A DNA stretch of 64,000 nt, from the NCBI RefSeq assembly GCF_002020135.1, contig NZ_MPZS01000001.1, forward strand, positions 372,001-436,000, in the 5' to 3' direction. This DNA is from Thioclava marina (GTDB lineage: Bacteria > Pseudomonadota > Alphaproteobacteria > Rhodobacterales > Rhodobacteraceae). Both the position numbers and the translations under genes were made by a program. Shown here piece after piece: positions 34,828 to 42,833 of the stretch (positions within the stretch are counted from its first letter, which is position 1; each line of letters opens with the position of its first letter). A model generated the notes under the pieces. It did no database searches. It was not told the DNA's origin and worked only from the letters and a program-made list of their open reading frames with translations.

Positions 34828-36228
34828 TCAGAAGACCGAGCGCAGACCAAGCCGGATCGTGGTGTCGTAGCGCTCGTAGTAATCGACATTCGAATTCGTC
34901 TTCTCGGCCTCGATCCGCAGAGTCGGGGAAAAACCGTAATAGTCGAGTTTCGGGAAGCCGATGCGCAACGCGACCTGCCGCCGCCAGTCGCGCCGCGCGC
35001 CGGTCGCATAAAGCGAGGCATCATAGTCGCGCCGCTCGATCTGGAATCCCGCGCCAAGCGAGACCCGCCCTGCGATCGGGCGCCCCAGATCGTAGCTCAC
35101 CCCGGCGATCACCGCGCGGTGGTCGATCTCGATCGAGTCCGAATTTGCCTTGCGCACGCCCAGTGACAGCCCGAGCCGGTCGCCCGACGGCAAGAGCCAG
35201 TCGCGCCGCGCCGCGAGCGCGAGGATCGTCGCGGTCTTGCGCCGGTCATCGAGCCGGATCTGACGCTCGCCAGTCACGGTCAGGGTCGTCACCGCACGCC
35301 GCGCATCCCCCCATTGAGCCGCCCCCGAAAGCCGCAGGTAATTGCTCAGATCCGCGCCGCCATACCAGTTCTTGCCGATCACCCCGTCGAGACGCACCCG
35401 CAGCGGATCGCTCGGCTTGTTGAGCGCCTGACCGAGAGACAGTTCCACAGCGCTGAAAGCGTAATCACTCCCCTTCGCGTCGGGCACGGTCCGCTTGGCC
35501 TTGTCCGAGAGCACGACCTGCTGGGTAAAGACCGTCAGCCCCGCCTGCGCGGGCAGATCACCGAAGCCCTTGAACCGGTAGCGCAGACCCAGCTGCGCCG
35601 CGATCTCATAGCCCGAGAGCGCGCGCGCATCGGGATTCAGGATGAAGTCGATCCCTCCGATATCGACCTGATCGGCGAGACTTCCATTATTCACGTTCGA
35701 GGACGGACCGGCATTCAGATCAAAGCTGATTTCCCAAGGGGTCGCGGCCATCACCGCGCGCAGATCGCGCAGGCTGCGGGCCTTGAGAGTATCGTCGGGC
35801 GCCATCTGCACCGCGCGGCGCAACCAGAGCTGCGCAGTCATCGGATGGCCGAGATCATAGCTCGCCGCCGCCAGCTCGACCGCGCTGATGTAATGTTCGC
35901 GCGGGTCGCGCGAAGCCGCCTCCGCGCGTTCGGCCGCAGCCTGCGCCCCTGCCGCATCGCCTTGCGCCCGCAGCGCCCGCGAGAGCACGACGAGCGTGCC
36001 GACATCCTCGGGCCGGTTCTGCAAGATCGCGCGGGCCAACGCCTCGGCCCCGCGCCAGTCCTTTTGGCGCAACAGATCAAGGAGCTGCTGATCCTGGCGC
36101 GCCGCCACCGTTTGATCCTGCGCCAGAGCAGACGACACCGGCGCAAGCACCAGCATCCCGCCGAGCATCACCCCCGCTAGGCTGCGGCCCAGCCATGCCA
36201 ATGCTCTAGATCCGAAAGCCCCGCCCAT
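34828..36228 (-). CDS. Slam-like outer-membrane protein (TPR domain plus DUF560 barrel)
   Basis: A 466-residue protein. Signal peptide (GVMLGGMLVLAPVSSALAQ), a periplasmic TPR-like helical part (residues 40-165, RAILQNRPEDVGTLVVLSRA), then a beta-barrel starting FDLNAGPSSNVNNGSLADQV and ending in a terminal Phe (TTIRLGLRSVF). The layout matches surface lipoprotein assembly modifiers, which move lipoproteins across the outer membrane. It could instead be another DUF560 porin-like protein. Neighbouring lipoproteins at 31495 and 36345 are candidate clients. Confidence 0.75.
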   Translation of the reverse strand: MGGAFGSRALAWLGRSLAGVMLGGMLVLAPVSSALAQDQTVAARQDQQLLDLLRQKDWRGAEALARAILQNRPEDVGTLVVLSRALRAQGDAAGAQAAAERAEAASRDPREHYISAVELAAASYDLGHPMTAQLWLRRAVQMAPDDTLKARSLRDLRAVMAATPWEISFDLNAGPSSNVNNGSLADQVDIGGIDFILNPDARALSGYEIAAQLGLRYRFKGFGDLPAQAGLTVFTQQVVLSDKAKRTVPDAKGSDYAFSAVELSLGQALNKPSDPLRVRLDGVIGKNWYGGADLSNYLRLSGAAQWGDARRAVTTLTVTGERQIRLDDRRKTATILALAARRDWLLPSGDRLGLSLGVRKANSDSIEIDHRAVIAGVSYDLGRPIAGRVSLGAGFQIERRDYDASLYATGARRDWRRQVALRIGFPKLDYYGFSPTLRIEAEKTNSNVDYYERYDTTIRLGLRSVF

Positions 36229-36280
36229 CCCTGATCCTGCCTTGCCCCGTGCTCAGCCTAGCCCGTCTGCGCCATCGTGG

Positions 36281-36316
36281 AAAAGGCCCGCCTTGTCGCA
36301 GCGGACAAGACGGGCC
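36281..36316 (-). terminator. Terminator after the small lipoprotein gene
   Basis: GGCCCG and CTTGTC pair with GACAAG and CGGGCC (one internal mismatch) around a six-base loop; on the minus strand TTTTCC follows. It isolates the small lipoprotein gene from the Slam-like gene. Confidence 0.78.
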
Positions 36317-36344
36317 CTGAATGCGTGCGTGACTGAGCGCCGTC

Positions 36345-36536
36345 TTAGCGGCTCGTCTGCTCGCGATCGCGCTCGTTGGTCGTCTCGTGGGTGCCCGAGG
36401 TGGAATCCGCCGTGTCCCCCGACGTTTCAGCCGCCATCGCGGCCTCGTCGGCCACATCGGAGCCCGCCGGCTGCTGCATCATGTCACAGCCCGCCAGCAG
36501 CCCCGTAACGCCAAGAATGATAAGAAGATTTTTCAT
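36345..36536 (-). CDS. Small lipoprotein of 63 residues
   Basis: Signal peptide MKNLLIILGVTGLLAGC with a clear lipobox, then about 46 residues rich in Ala, Thr, Ser, Asp and Glu with no fold motif (SDVADEAAMAAETSGDTADS). The ATG follows GGAGGG at 5 nt. It has its own predicted FNR-type promoter and terminator. Function unknown. Confidence 0.8.
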   Translation of the reverse strand: MKNLLIILGVTGLLAGCDMMQQPAGSDVADEAAMAAETSGDTADSTSGTHETTNERDREQTSR

Positions 36537-36589
36537 GTGTCCCTCCATTGTTCGGAAGTAACGCTATCGGCGCGCCCCGATCCGATTCA

Positions 36590-36603
36590 TTGATGCCCGT
36601 CAA
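36590..36603 (-). promoter_or_regulatory. FNR-type box upstream of the small lipoprotein gene
   Basis: On the minus strand TTGACGGGCATCAA, followed by TG. A GATAGC hexamer begins 22 nt after the box (class II geometry), which puts the start point near 36556, 20 nt before the ATG. The divergent Crp/Fnr gene starts 167 nt away on the other side. Confidence 0.63.
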
Positions 36604-36769
36604 CGAGATGCGCGCTGACGAAGATATTTCTTGCTCCGGCGCGCGCGCCCAGATTGCACAGCTTGGCACTTCGCCGCAGACGTCGTCGGGCGCGCAATCT
36701 CCCGTTGGATTTTCGCCCCGCGCATTCTAGGCTAGCGCGAGTTGCGAACAGAATGGTGAAACGCGCCCC

Positions 36770-37522
36770 ATGACAGAACATCAACGCCAAGTGACCTCCT
36801 CAGCTCTTGAGGGGCGGGCGGCCAATGGCAAGATGCAACGCCTTCTCGACGCATTGCCTGCTGATCTCCGCAACGACATGCTCGCCATTTGGGAGCGCGA
36901 GAAAGTCCCCGTCGGCCACATTCTGATCGAAGAGAACGCCGAGGCCGAGCGCATCGGCTTCGTGCTCGACGGGCTGCTCGCGATGGTCAAGACGCTGCCC
37001 GACGGGCGCCGCCACATCATCGGATTGCTCACTCCCGCGGATCTGTTCGGCCGCGCCTTCAACGGCAAATCCGGCTACCGGATCGAGGCGTTGACCGACG
37101 CCGAGTTGCTCACCTGCCCGCGCACGCCCTTCGAAGAGCTCCTGACCCGTTCGCCCGAAGCGGAACGGTTGTTCCTCCTCAACGTGCTCGACGAGTTGGA
37201 TGCGGCGCGGGAATGGGTGATGGTTCTGGGCAGCGGCAAGGTGGTGCAACGGGTCGCGTCGCTCCTGTTGATCCTGTGCCGCCACAAGGTGCAGGGCGCC
37301 ATCGCACCGCGCGCGCCGATCAACCTGCACATCCAGCTCAAACGGGTCGATATCGCCCATCTTCTGGGGACATCGCCGGAATCGCTGAGCCGGTCTTTCA
37401 AACAGCTCGAACGCGACGGGATCATCGCGATCAACACGCCCTACAATATGGATGTGCTCGATCTGTGCGAACTGACCGAGGCTGCGGGCAACGCTCTGCT
37501 GATCGAGGATTTCGGCCTCTAG
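36770..37522 (+). CDS. Crp/Fnr-family transcription regulator, no iron-sulfur cysteines
   Basis: A 250-residue regulator. Cyclic-nucleotide-binding-like domain (residues 25-150, GHILIEENAEAERIGFVLDG, LLTPADLFGRAF), dimer helix, then a helix-turn-helix with recognition helix SPESLSRSFKQLERDG. The E-x-x-S-R residues match those FNR uses on TTGAT half-sites. There is no N-terminal cysteine cluster. Its stop and the stop of the convergent regulator share the palindrome CTAG. Confidence 0.9.
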   Translation: MTEHQRQVTSSALEGRAANGKMQRLLDALPADLRNDMLAIWEREKVPVGHILIEENAEAERIGFVLDGLLAMVKTLPDGRRHIIGLLTPADLFGRAFNGKSGYRIEALTDAELLTCPRTPFEELLTRSPEAERLFLLNVLDELDAAREWVMVLGSGKVVQRVASLLLILCRHKVQGAIAPRAPINLHIQLKRVDIAHLLGTSPESLSRSFKQLERDGIIAINTPYNMDVLDLCELTEAAGNALLIEDFGL

Positions 37523-38250
37523 GCAGAGACCAGCCCATCAAGCCCCTCGGCAAGCCGCTCGAAATCGATCAGACGGATCTTGCGCGGATTGATGATCTCG
37601 ATCAGCCCTTCATCTTGGAACTGATGCAGCAACCGGCTCACCGTTTCTTGCGTCGTAGCGAGATAATCCGCGATGTCCTGACGCGGCAACTCGAGCGACA
37701 ACACCCCAGTCCCGTCCTCGAGCGGGCGCCAGGGCAGCCAGTCACGCGCCAGCAGAAGGATCGCCCGCAGCCGGGCGTTTGACCCCAGCGCGCCCAACAG
37801 CCAGGTCAGGCGGCGGGTCTTCTCCAGCCAGATCTGCGACTGCTGGAACAGCGCGCGGCGCAATTCCGGTTCATCGAAGAGCAGCAGTTCGAACGTCTGC
37901 CGGTCGAAACGACACAGCCGCACCGGCGTCGCGGCCTCGACCTCGTAAACTCCGATCCCGCCGCGCGGCGGACCGATGCTCTCGCCCGGACGCGCCATTC
38001 CGAGAATCTGGCGCCGTCCCGCCATCGAATGGCTCTGCATCCGCAGGTAGCCGCTCTGCACGAGATGGAAATGCGAACATCCCCGCTCTGCATCGCAGAC
38101 CCGCGCGTTTGCCGGAAGACTGACCGATTGCGCCAACGACCAGATACGGCCGAGCGCTGACTCTGAAAGGCTTCCGCAGACACCGCTGTCACGCCCCCGA
38201 CACGCGGCACAGGCAAATGCAGCCTCCGCATTTCGCAAAGGTGCTGTCAT
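37519..38250 (-). CDS. Fnr-type regulator with putative [4Fe-4S] cysteines
   Basis: A 243-residue Crp/Fnr regulator. The N-terminus has C-x2-C-x7-C (CAACRGRDSGVCGSL) as in FnrL/FnrN-type sensors, and a central Cys in ATPVRLCRFDRQTF where FNR has its fourth ligand, so it probably senses oxygen by an iron-sulfur cluster. The recognition helix TQETVSRLLHQFQDEG has the E-x-x-S-R of FNR. ATG 38250 follows GGAGAAAATTC. It may not be the main FnrL, since the rest of the sensor domain differs. Confidence 0.85.
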   Translation of the reverse strand: MTAPLRNAEAAFACAACRGRDSGVCGSLSESALGRIWSLAQSVSLPANARVCDAERGCSHFHLVQSGYLRMQSHSMAGRRQILGMARPGESIGPPRGGIGVYEVEAATPVRLCRFDRQTFELLLFDEPELRRALFQQSQIWLEKTRRLTWLLGALGSNARLRAILLLARDWLPWRPLEDGTGVLSLELPRQDIADYLATTQETVSRLLHQFQDEGLIEIINPRKIRLIDFERLAEGLDGLVSA

Positions 38251-38538
38251 GAATTTTCTCCGGGTTTTTCCCACAGGCAGGCGTGTTTTACCACGCAGCG
38301 CTCACCCCCTAAGCAACTGTCAAAAAATGGCAAGTTGGAGAGGGCCCTGTCAATCGCAAATGCAAATTAAGGGACACTAACGGGGTATTAACCTCGCAAG
38401 TCGCGTGTCCACGCCTCGGTTTGATGCATTTTGCAAAAAGCGAACGCAAAGCGCGAACGAGAGAAACCGCTCCGGCTGCCCAAAGGTTAATGTCTGACAG
38501 AATCTCTCCGGGTTGAGGTCAGACCCGCCCGGCAGCCG

Positions 38539-39051
38539 TCAGACCTGCGCATGCTCCGCCGCAGCCGCGATTTCCACCCCATCGGCATAAATCACCTCGG
38601 GCACCTCGAACTCCAACCGGAAAAGCCGCGCGCGGCCACGTCCGAGCGTGACATAGCGCCCGTCGACCATCGCTTGCGCAGGCACCAGCGCCTCACGCTT
38701 GCCGTAGATGACCTCGACCCGCCAATCACGCATCAAGAGCCGCGCCGCGGACCCGAGCAGAAGCGGCGCCCCGGGCCGGTCATGGCCGAGCGCGCCCGGC
38801 GCGACGCGGATCAGGCTCCCCGCGTAATCGCCCGAGACGACGCGCCGCAGCCGCCGCGCGCCTGCCCGCGTCACCACGCGATCGCCGGGTTCGAGAAATT
38901 CCACCGGAAGCGCGCCGTCGAGCGTGTAGATGCGCGCACCTGCGGCAATTCCATCCGCCAGAAGGCTTCCCGGCGCTGCGTCGGGGTGGTCGATATCGAG
39001 AACTTGCCGGAGCACGGAAATACCGCCCTCCCGCCGCGGATCCTGCTCCAT
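38539..39051 (-). CDS. Hint-domain protein lacking the catalytic cysteine
   Basis: A 170-residue protein of the Hint_2 type common in Rhodobacterales. The entry motif reads GIAAGARIYTLDGALPVEFL EPGDRV, with Ala where self-processing Hint domains have Cys. LLLGSAARLLMRDWRVEVIY and ALVPAQAMVDGRYV follow the family order. It starts at the ATG at 39051. Autoprocessing seems unlikely; role unknown. Confidence 0.75.
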   Translation of the reverse strand: MEQDPRREGGISVLRQVLDIDHPDAAPGSLLADGIAAGARIYTLDGALPVEFLEPGDRVVTRAGARRLRRVVSGDYAGSLIRVAPGALGHDRPGAPLLLGSAARLLMRDWRVEVIYGKREALVPAQAMVDGRYVTLGRGRARLFRLEFEVPEVIYADGVEIAAAAEHAQV

Positions 39052-39193
39052 GGCGATACCTGCTCTGCCTACTGCACTTTCGGCGTCTGACGCGCCTTTT
39101 ATGAAACGCTACCCCTGAAGGCGGGGTTAACACGAGCGAAAACGCGCAGCCCCCCTTCCCCAGCGCGCGGGCTGTTGCTATTACGCCCCGCAT

Positions 39194-39277
39194 GCGGGTG
39201 TGGCGGAACTGGTAGACGCACCAGATTTAGGTTCTGGCGCCTTTGGCGTGGGGGTTCGAGTCCCTTCACCCGCACCA
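39194..39277 (+). tRNA. tRNA-Leu, anticodon UAG
   Basis: Acceptor arms GCGGGTG and CACCCGC pair, followed by A and an encoded CCA. The anticodon stem CCAGA/TCTGG encloses loop TTTAGGT (anticodon TAG). The D-arm contains TGGTAGACGCA, the variable arm is long as expected for leucine, and the T-arm reads GGGTTCGAGTCCC with its pairing partner. Confidence 0.96.
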
Positions 39278-39400
39278 ACTCCCCGATATTTCAGGTCAGC
39301 GCCGCTCGCGGTCTCGTGCGCACCGCACGACCTCCGGCCCCTTTCTTTTGCAAGGTTTTGTTTTATCATCGCTTTCGGGAAACGTACGTAGGGGAAAGCG

Positions 39401-40390
39401 ATGACCGACCTTTCGAAGGGTCGGCGGTCGCCAGACAGGCCACAGCCGACGGATGACGACAGCCTCCGCCTGACCGGATCGGCGCCCCCCCTTGGCATGG
39501 GCGCGAAGGGGCCCCTGCACGGGGTCGCGATGCGGCGCTGCGAGATCGCCAATCATCCGCAATTCTTCAGTGCAGAGAAACAGATCGCGGTGGTTTTGCT
39601 CGACGTTCAGACCGCGAACCCGCGTATGGCGCGCCTTCTGGCCTCCTACCGCAAATGGCTCGTGACCCATGCCTGTTTCGCGTTGAGCATGCGCGGGCGC
39701 TTTGCGCCGGGCGATATCGGCCTCACGCCCGGTCGTCTGCATGAGGTGCTGCGACCGCATGTGAAGGTCAACCGCAACACGCTCAGCCTCTATATGTCCG
39801 AACTCGCGGCCTATGGTTTCCTGAACTGGCTCGACGACCGGGAGGACGCGCGCTTGCACCCCGCCACGACGACCGAGCTGGCCGAGACCGGGATGCAGCT
39901 GTGGTGCCGGGGCCATCTGCGCTGCCTCGATCTTCTCGACGGCGGCAATCGCGATGAGGTCGCGGGCGAGGATACCGACATCCTGTTTCGCGCTCAGTCA
40001 CGCATGCTCGAACTGATCCTGAACGATCACGAATGGCTCAACCCGCCCCCCTCGATGGCGCATTTCCTGAGCTCGGATGTCGGCGGGCTGCTGCTCCATT
40101 ACCTGATCTCGAAACTCACCACGCTCGAGGCCCCCGAAGGGCGGATCCGGCTCGAACCGATCAGCATCGCAGCGCTGGCCGAACGGTTCCTGATCTCGGT
40201 CTCCAATGTGAAACGCATGATCCACAAAGCCGAGCTCGACGGGCTGCTGGGATGGGAACATCCGCGACGCCGGGGCTGCCTTTGGGTCACGAGCGACTTC
40301 GTGAGGGATCATTTCCGCCGTCAGGCGGTGAAGTTCGAGATGGTTGATCGGGCCTTGCGCGAAACGGTCGCCGCGGATGCGGGCCGCTGA
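39401..40390 (+). CDS. Unknown protein with two winged-helix-like regions
   Basis: A 329-residue soluble protein that I do not recognise. Two stretches look like helix-turn-helix units: GLTPGRLHEVLRPHVKVNRN (about residue 108) leading into TLSLYMSELAAYGFLNWLDD, and SIAALAERFLISVSNVKRMI (about residue 253) leading into HKAELDGLLGWEHPRRRGCL, the second like a wHTH with a wing. The first 45 residues are polar and probably disordered. ATG 39401 follows AGGGGAAAGCG. Position after a tRNA gene could hint at mobility, but no integrase or direct repeat is visible. Confidence 0.75.
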   Translation: MTDLSKGRRSPDRPQPTDDDSLRLTGSAPPLGMGAKGPLHGVAMRRCEIANHPQFFSAEKQIAVVLLDVQTANPRMARLLASYRKWLVTHACFALSMRGRFAPGDIGLTPGRLHEVLRPHVKVNRNTLSLYMSELAAYGFLNWLDDREDARLHPATTTELAETGMQLWCRGHLRCLDLLDGGNRDEVAGEDTDILFRAQSRMLELILNDHEWLNPPPSMAHFLSSDVGGLLLHYLISKLTTLEAPEGRIRLEPISIAALAERFLISVSNVKRMIHKAELDGLLGWEHPRRRGCLWVTSDFVRDHFRRQAVKFEMVDRALRETVAADAGR

Positions 40391-40616
40391 CCGCGCCAAA
40401 CCGCCGATCTGCCCGGAATTGGACGCTGCATCGCCCTTACGCTTTCCCTAATGTCACCCACGAGGGCATTGCGCATGGGTCAGGCGAAGACCGTACCATG
40501 CGCGACCGGGGGCAAGACATGTCGTGCAGCGCGAGACGAGACGCCGGACACCGTCACCCGGGCGGATCTCCCTCCGCCGCGGCGCGCGATGCGACCGCCT
40601 TGCCCAGCCCTTCGCG

Positions 40617-40641
40617 CGTCATCGGCCCGGCCGGTGACGCG
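40617..40641. repeat. 25-bp near-perfect palindrome
   Basis: GCGTCATCGGCC and GGCCGGTGACGC are inverted around a single central base, with only one T-G position out of complement. Such a compact palindrome may be an operator or form a cruciform. Confidence 0.55.
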
Positions 40642-40705
40642 ACCGCATCTGGCGAGACCCGCGCCGCCTCCGCATCGGGGGCAGCCCTGTGCGCGCCGGA
40701 TCCGG

Positions 40706-40811
40706 GTCATCGACGCCGCCTCGACCGGCACGACGCCTGAAAGGGGGTCCGCGTGGCTTGTGTGGGCAAGCCGGACCGGACGGTGCGTGCGGGTCTGGCG
40801 GCGTCGATGAC
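40706..40811. repeat. Long inverted repeat, possible structured RNA
   Basis: A perfect 15-bp arm GTCATCGACGCCGCC (40706-40720) is matched by its reverse complement (40797-40811). The pairing continues outward after a small internal loop (CCGGAT with ATCCGG, about 40695-40820) and inward (CCGGCACG with CGTGCGGG, one mismatch), and an inner hairpin GGCTTG/CAAGCC sits in the loop. Overall it could fold as a branched rod of about 125 nt. Confidence 0.6.
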
Positions 40812-41043
40812 TCGCCCATCCGGGGCGTTGCCTTGAGCATCCGGGAACGCCGCGCCAGGCAGGCAAGCCGCAGCGAACGCCCCCTTCCCCGTCCACGCCG
40901 GCCCGCGCGCGTCACATTCCCTTCGGGACGGGCCCGGCACACCCCGTTTTCGCCTTGCCACCAAGGCGCGCGCCCAATAGAAGGGCGGCTGAAATTGCGA
41001 ACCCGGCCGCGATCCGCGCGGCGCATAAAGATAAGGACATCCC

Positions 41044-42372
41044 ATGCAGGTCACCGAGACCCTCAACGACGGCCTCAAGCGCGGCTACGAGATCACCATC
41101 ACCGCCAAGGAGCTCGACGACAAGGTCACCGCCAAGCTCCAGGAAGCGCAGCCCGAGATCGAGATGAAGGGCTTCCGCAAGGGCAAGGTGCCGATGGCGA
41201 TGCTGCGCAAGCAGTTCGGCCCGCGCATCCTCGGCGAAGCCATGCAGGACGCCGTTGACGGCGCGATGAGCGACCATTTCGACAAGACCGGCGACCGCCC
41301 CGCGATGCAGCCGAAAATCGAGATGAAGGACGGCGAGAACTGGAAAGAGGGTGACGACGTGATCGTGACCGTCGAGTACGAAGCGCTGCCGGAAATCCCG
41401 GAAGTCGACCTCTCGGGCGTCTCGCTGGAGCGTCTGGTCGTGAAGGCTAACGAAGCCGAGGTCAACGAGGCACTCGACAGCCTTGCGGCCACCGCGAAGA
41501 ACTTCGAAGCCAAGGACGGCAAGGCGGAGAACGGCGATCAGGTCGTGATCGATTTCGAAGGTTTCGTCGATGGCGAAGCGTTCGAAGGCGGCAAGGGCGA
41601 AGGCTACCCGCTCGAACTCGGCTCGGGCTCGTTCATCCCGGGCTTCGAGGATCAGCTCCTCGGCGCCAAGACCGGTGACGATGTCGACGTGACCGTGACC
41701 TTCCCGACCGAATACGGTGCCGAGCACCTCGCGGGCAAGGAAGCGCTCTTCAAGTGCAAGGTGCACGAGGTGAAGACCGCGAAAGCCGCAGAGATCAATG
41801 ACGATCTCGCCAAGCAGTTCGGCGCCGAGGATCTCGCCGCGCTGAAAGGCCAGATCGCCGAGCGTCTCGAAGCCGAATATGTCGGCGCGGCGCGTCAGGT
41901 GATGAAGCGCGGCCTGCTCGACCAGCTCGACGAGAAGGTCAAGTTCGACCTGCCGCCCTCGCTGGTGGAAGCCGAGGCCAAGCAGATCGCGCACCAGCTC
42001 TATCACGAAGAGCATCCCGAAGATCACGGCCATAACCACGGCGAAATCGAAACGACCGACGAGCACACCTCGCTCGCCGAGCGTCGCGTGCGCCTTGGTC
42101 TGCTGCTCGCCGAAATCGGCCGCAAGCAGGAAATCGAGGTCTCCGATGCCGAGATGACCCAGGCGGTGATGAACCAGGCACGTCAGTACCCGGGCCAGGA
42201 ACGCGCCTTCTTCGAATTCGTGCAGCAGAACCCGCAGATGCAACAGCAGCTGCGCGCGCCGATCTTCGAAGACAAGGTCGTCGATTACATCGCGGGCGAA
42301 GCCAAGGTGACCGAGAAGGAAGTCACCAAGGAAGACCTGCAAAAAGAGATCGAGAAGCTCGACGAGGTCTGA
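41044..42372 (+). CDS. tig: Trigger factor, ribosome-associated chaperone and prolyl isomerase
   Basis: A 442-residue chaperone that meets nascent chains at the ribosome exit. The N-terminal ribosome-binding part has the signature GFRKGKVP near residue 42. The FKBP-type isomerase domain (residues 155-245) contains [19 protein letters not shown] and [16 protein letters not shown]. The long helical C-terminal arms end in [19 protein letters not shown] strong terminator follows. No clpP/clpX follows here. Confidence 0.97.
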   Translation: MQVTETLNDGLKRGYEITITAKELDDKVTAKLQEAQPEIEMKGFRKGKVPMAMLRKQFGPRILGEAMQDAVDGAMSDHFDKTGDRPAMQPKIEMKDGENWKEGDDVIVTVEYEALPEIPEVDLSGVSLERLVVKANEAEVNEALDSLAATAKNFEAKDGKAENGDQVVIDFEGFVDGEAFEGGKGEGYPLELGSGSFIPGFEDQLLGAKTGDDVDVTVTFPTEYGAEHLAGKEALFKCKVHEVKTAKAAEINDDLAKQFGAEDLAALKGQIAERLEAEYVGAARQVMKRGLLDQLDEKVKFDLPPSLVEAEAKQIAHQLYHEEHPEDHGHNHGEIETTDEHTSLAERRVRLGLLLAEIGRKQEIEVSDAEMTQAVMNQARQYPGQERAFFEFVQQNPQMQQQLRAPIFEDKVVDYIAGEAKVTEKEVTKEDLQKEIEKLDEV

Positions 42373-42401
42373 CCCCCGTCAGCGATCGCAATGATCGAAA
42401 G

Positions 42402-42429
42402 GCCGCTCCTTCGGGGGCGGTTTTTTTTT
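42402..42429 (+). terminator. Terminator of tig
   Basis: CCGCTCC and GGGGCGG pair around a TTCG tetraloop, followed by nine T residues. Confidence 0.95.
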
Positions 42430-42502
42430 GCCATGCGCGATGCGCGGGTCAGGACCAAGAGGCAGAGAGTCGACGCGGCCACAGCGCCTTGGGGAATGCG
42501 CC

Positions 42503-42760
42503 TCAGGGTTTGGCGGTGATCATGTTCGTAGCCGCCGCCCCGATCTCGCGGCGCGCACCTTCGAATTTTGCGCCGATGCTATAGGCCGCGGTGCGCAGCG
42601 CCTCGGTGCCTTCCTGATCGCCCTTGATCACGGCCTGAAGCACTTCGCCCGCATCCGCCAGCCGCCCCTCGAAGGCGGCCGGGTTGTGCAGGTAGAGCAG
42701 ACCAGCGGTGACCAACGCGGTGTGGGTCAGCGCCCCGTGGATGATCGAAAACAGCTTCAT
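42503..42760 (-). CDS. Small hypothetical protein with N-terminal hydrophobic segment
   Basis: An 85-residue protein starting MKLFSIIHGALTHTALVTAG LLYLHNP, a possible signal anchor, then an amphipathic helical part (AGEVLQAVIKGDQEGTEALR). The ATG at 42760 follows GGAGAAGCAAG. I do not recognise the family. It follows the... tig gene in convergent orientation and precedes no operon partner. Confidence 0.65.
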   Translation of the reverse strand: MKLFSIIHGALTHTALVTAGLLYLHNPAAFEGRLADAGEVLQAVIKGDQEGTEALRTAAYSIGAKFEGARREIGAAATNMITAKP

Positions 42761-42833
42761 CTTGCTTCTCCAGATCGGCTGAAGGGCCAGTCTGGCGCGC
42801 AAAAACGGCGAATTTGAGGCTTGGCTTCCGGGC

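Larger units (their letters stand above)
40391..41043. other. 653-bp GC-rich stretch without a credible gene
   Basis: Several frames stay open because of high GC, but their products are Arg/Pro/Ala-rich without folds, so I do not call genes. The stretch contains two strong inverted repeats (40617-40641 and 40706-40811). Just before tig is GATAAGGACATCCC, a good ribosome site. I checked for tmRNA, RNase P, 4.5S RNA and attC landmarks and saw none. Confidence 0.6.

Noticed and set aside
38421-38440. Fourth FNR box near TTTGATGCATTTTGC
   Set aside because: Only the left half-site matches; the right half is not ATCAA-like.
40706-40811. Integron attC site or MITE with terminal repeats
   Set aside because: No attC core (GTTRRRY/RYYYAAC) and no flanking target duplication could be seen, so it stays an unexplained inverted repeat.
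40451-40896. Overlapping short open frames in the stretch before tig
   Set aside because: Arg/Pro/Ala-rich products on both strands, no ribosome sites, no domain pattern.
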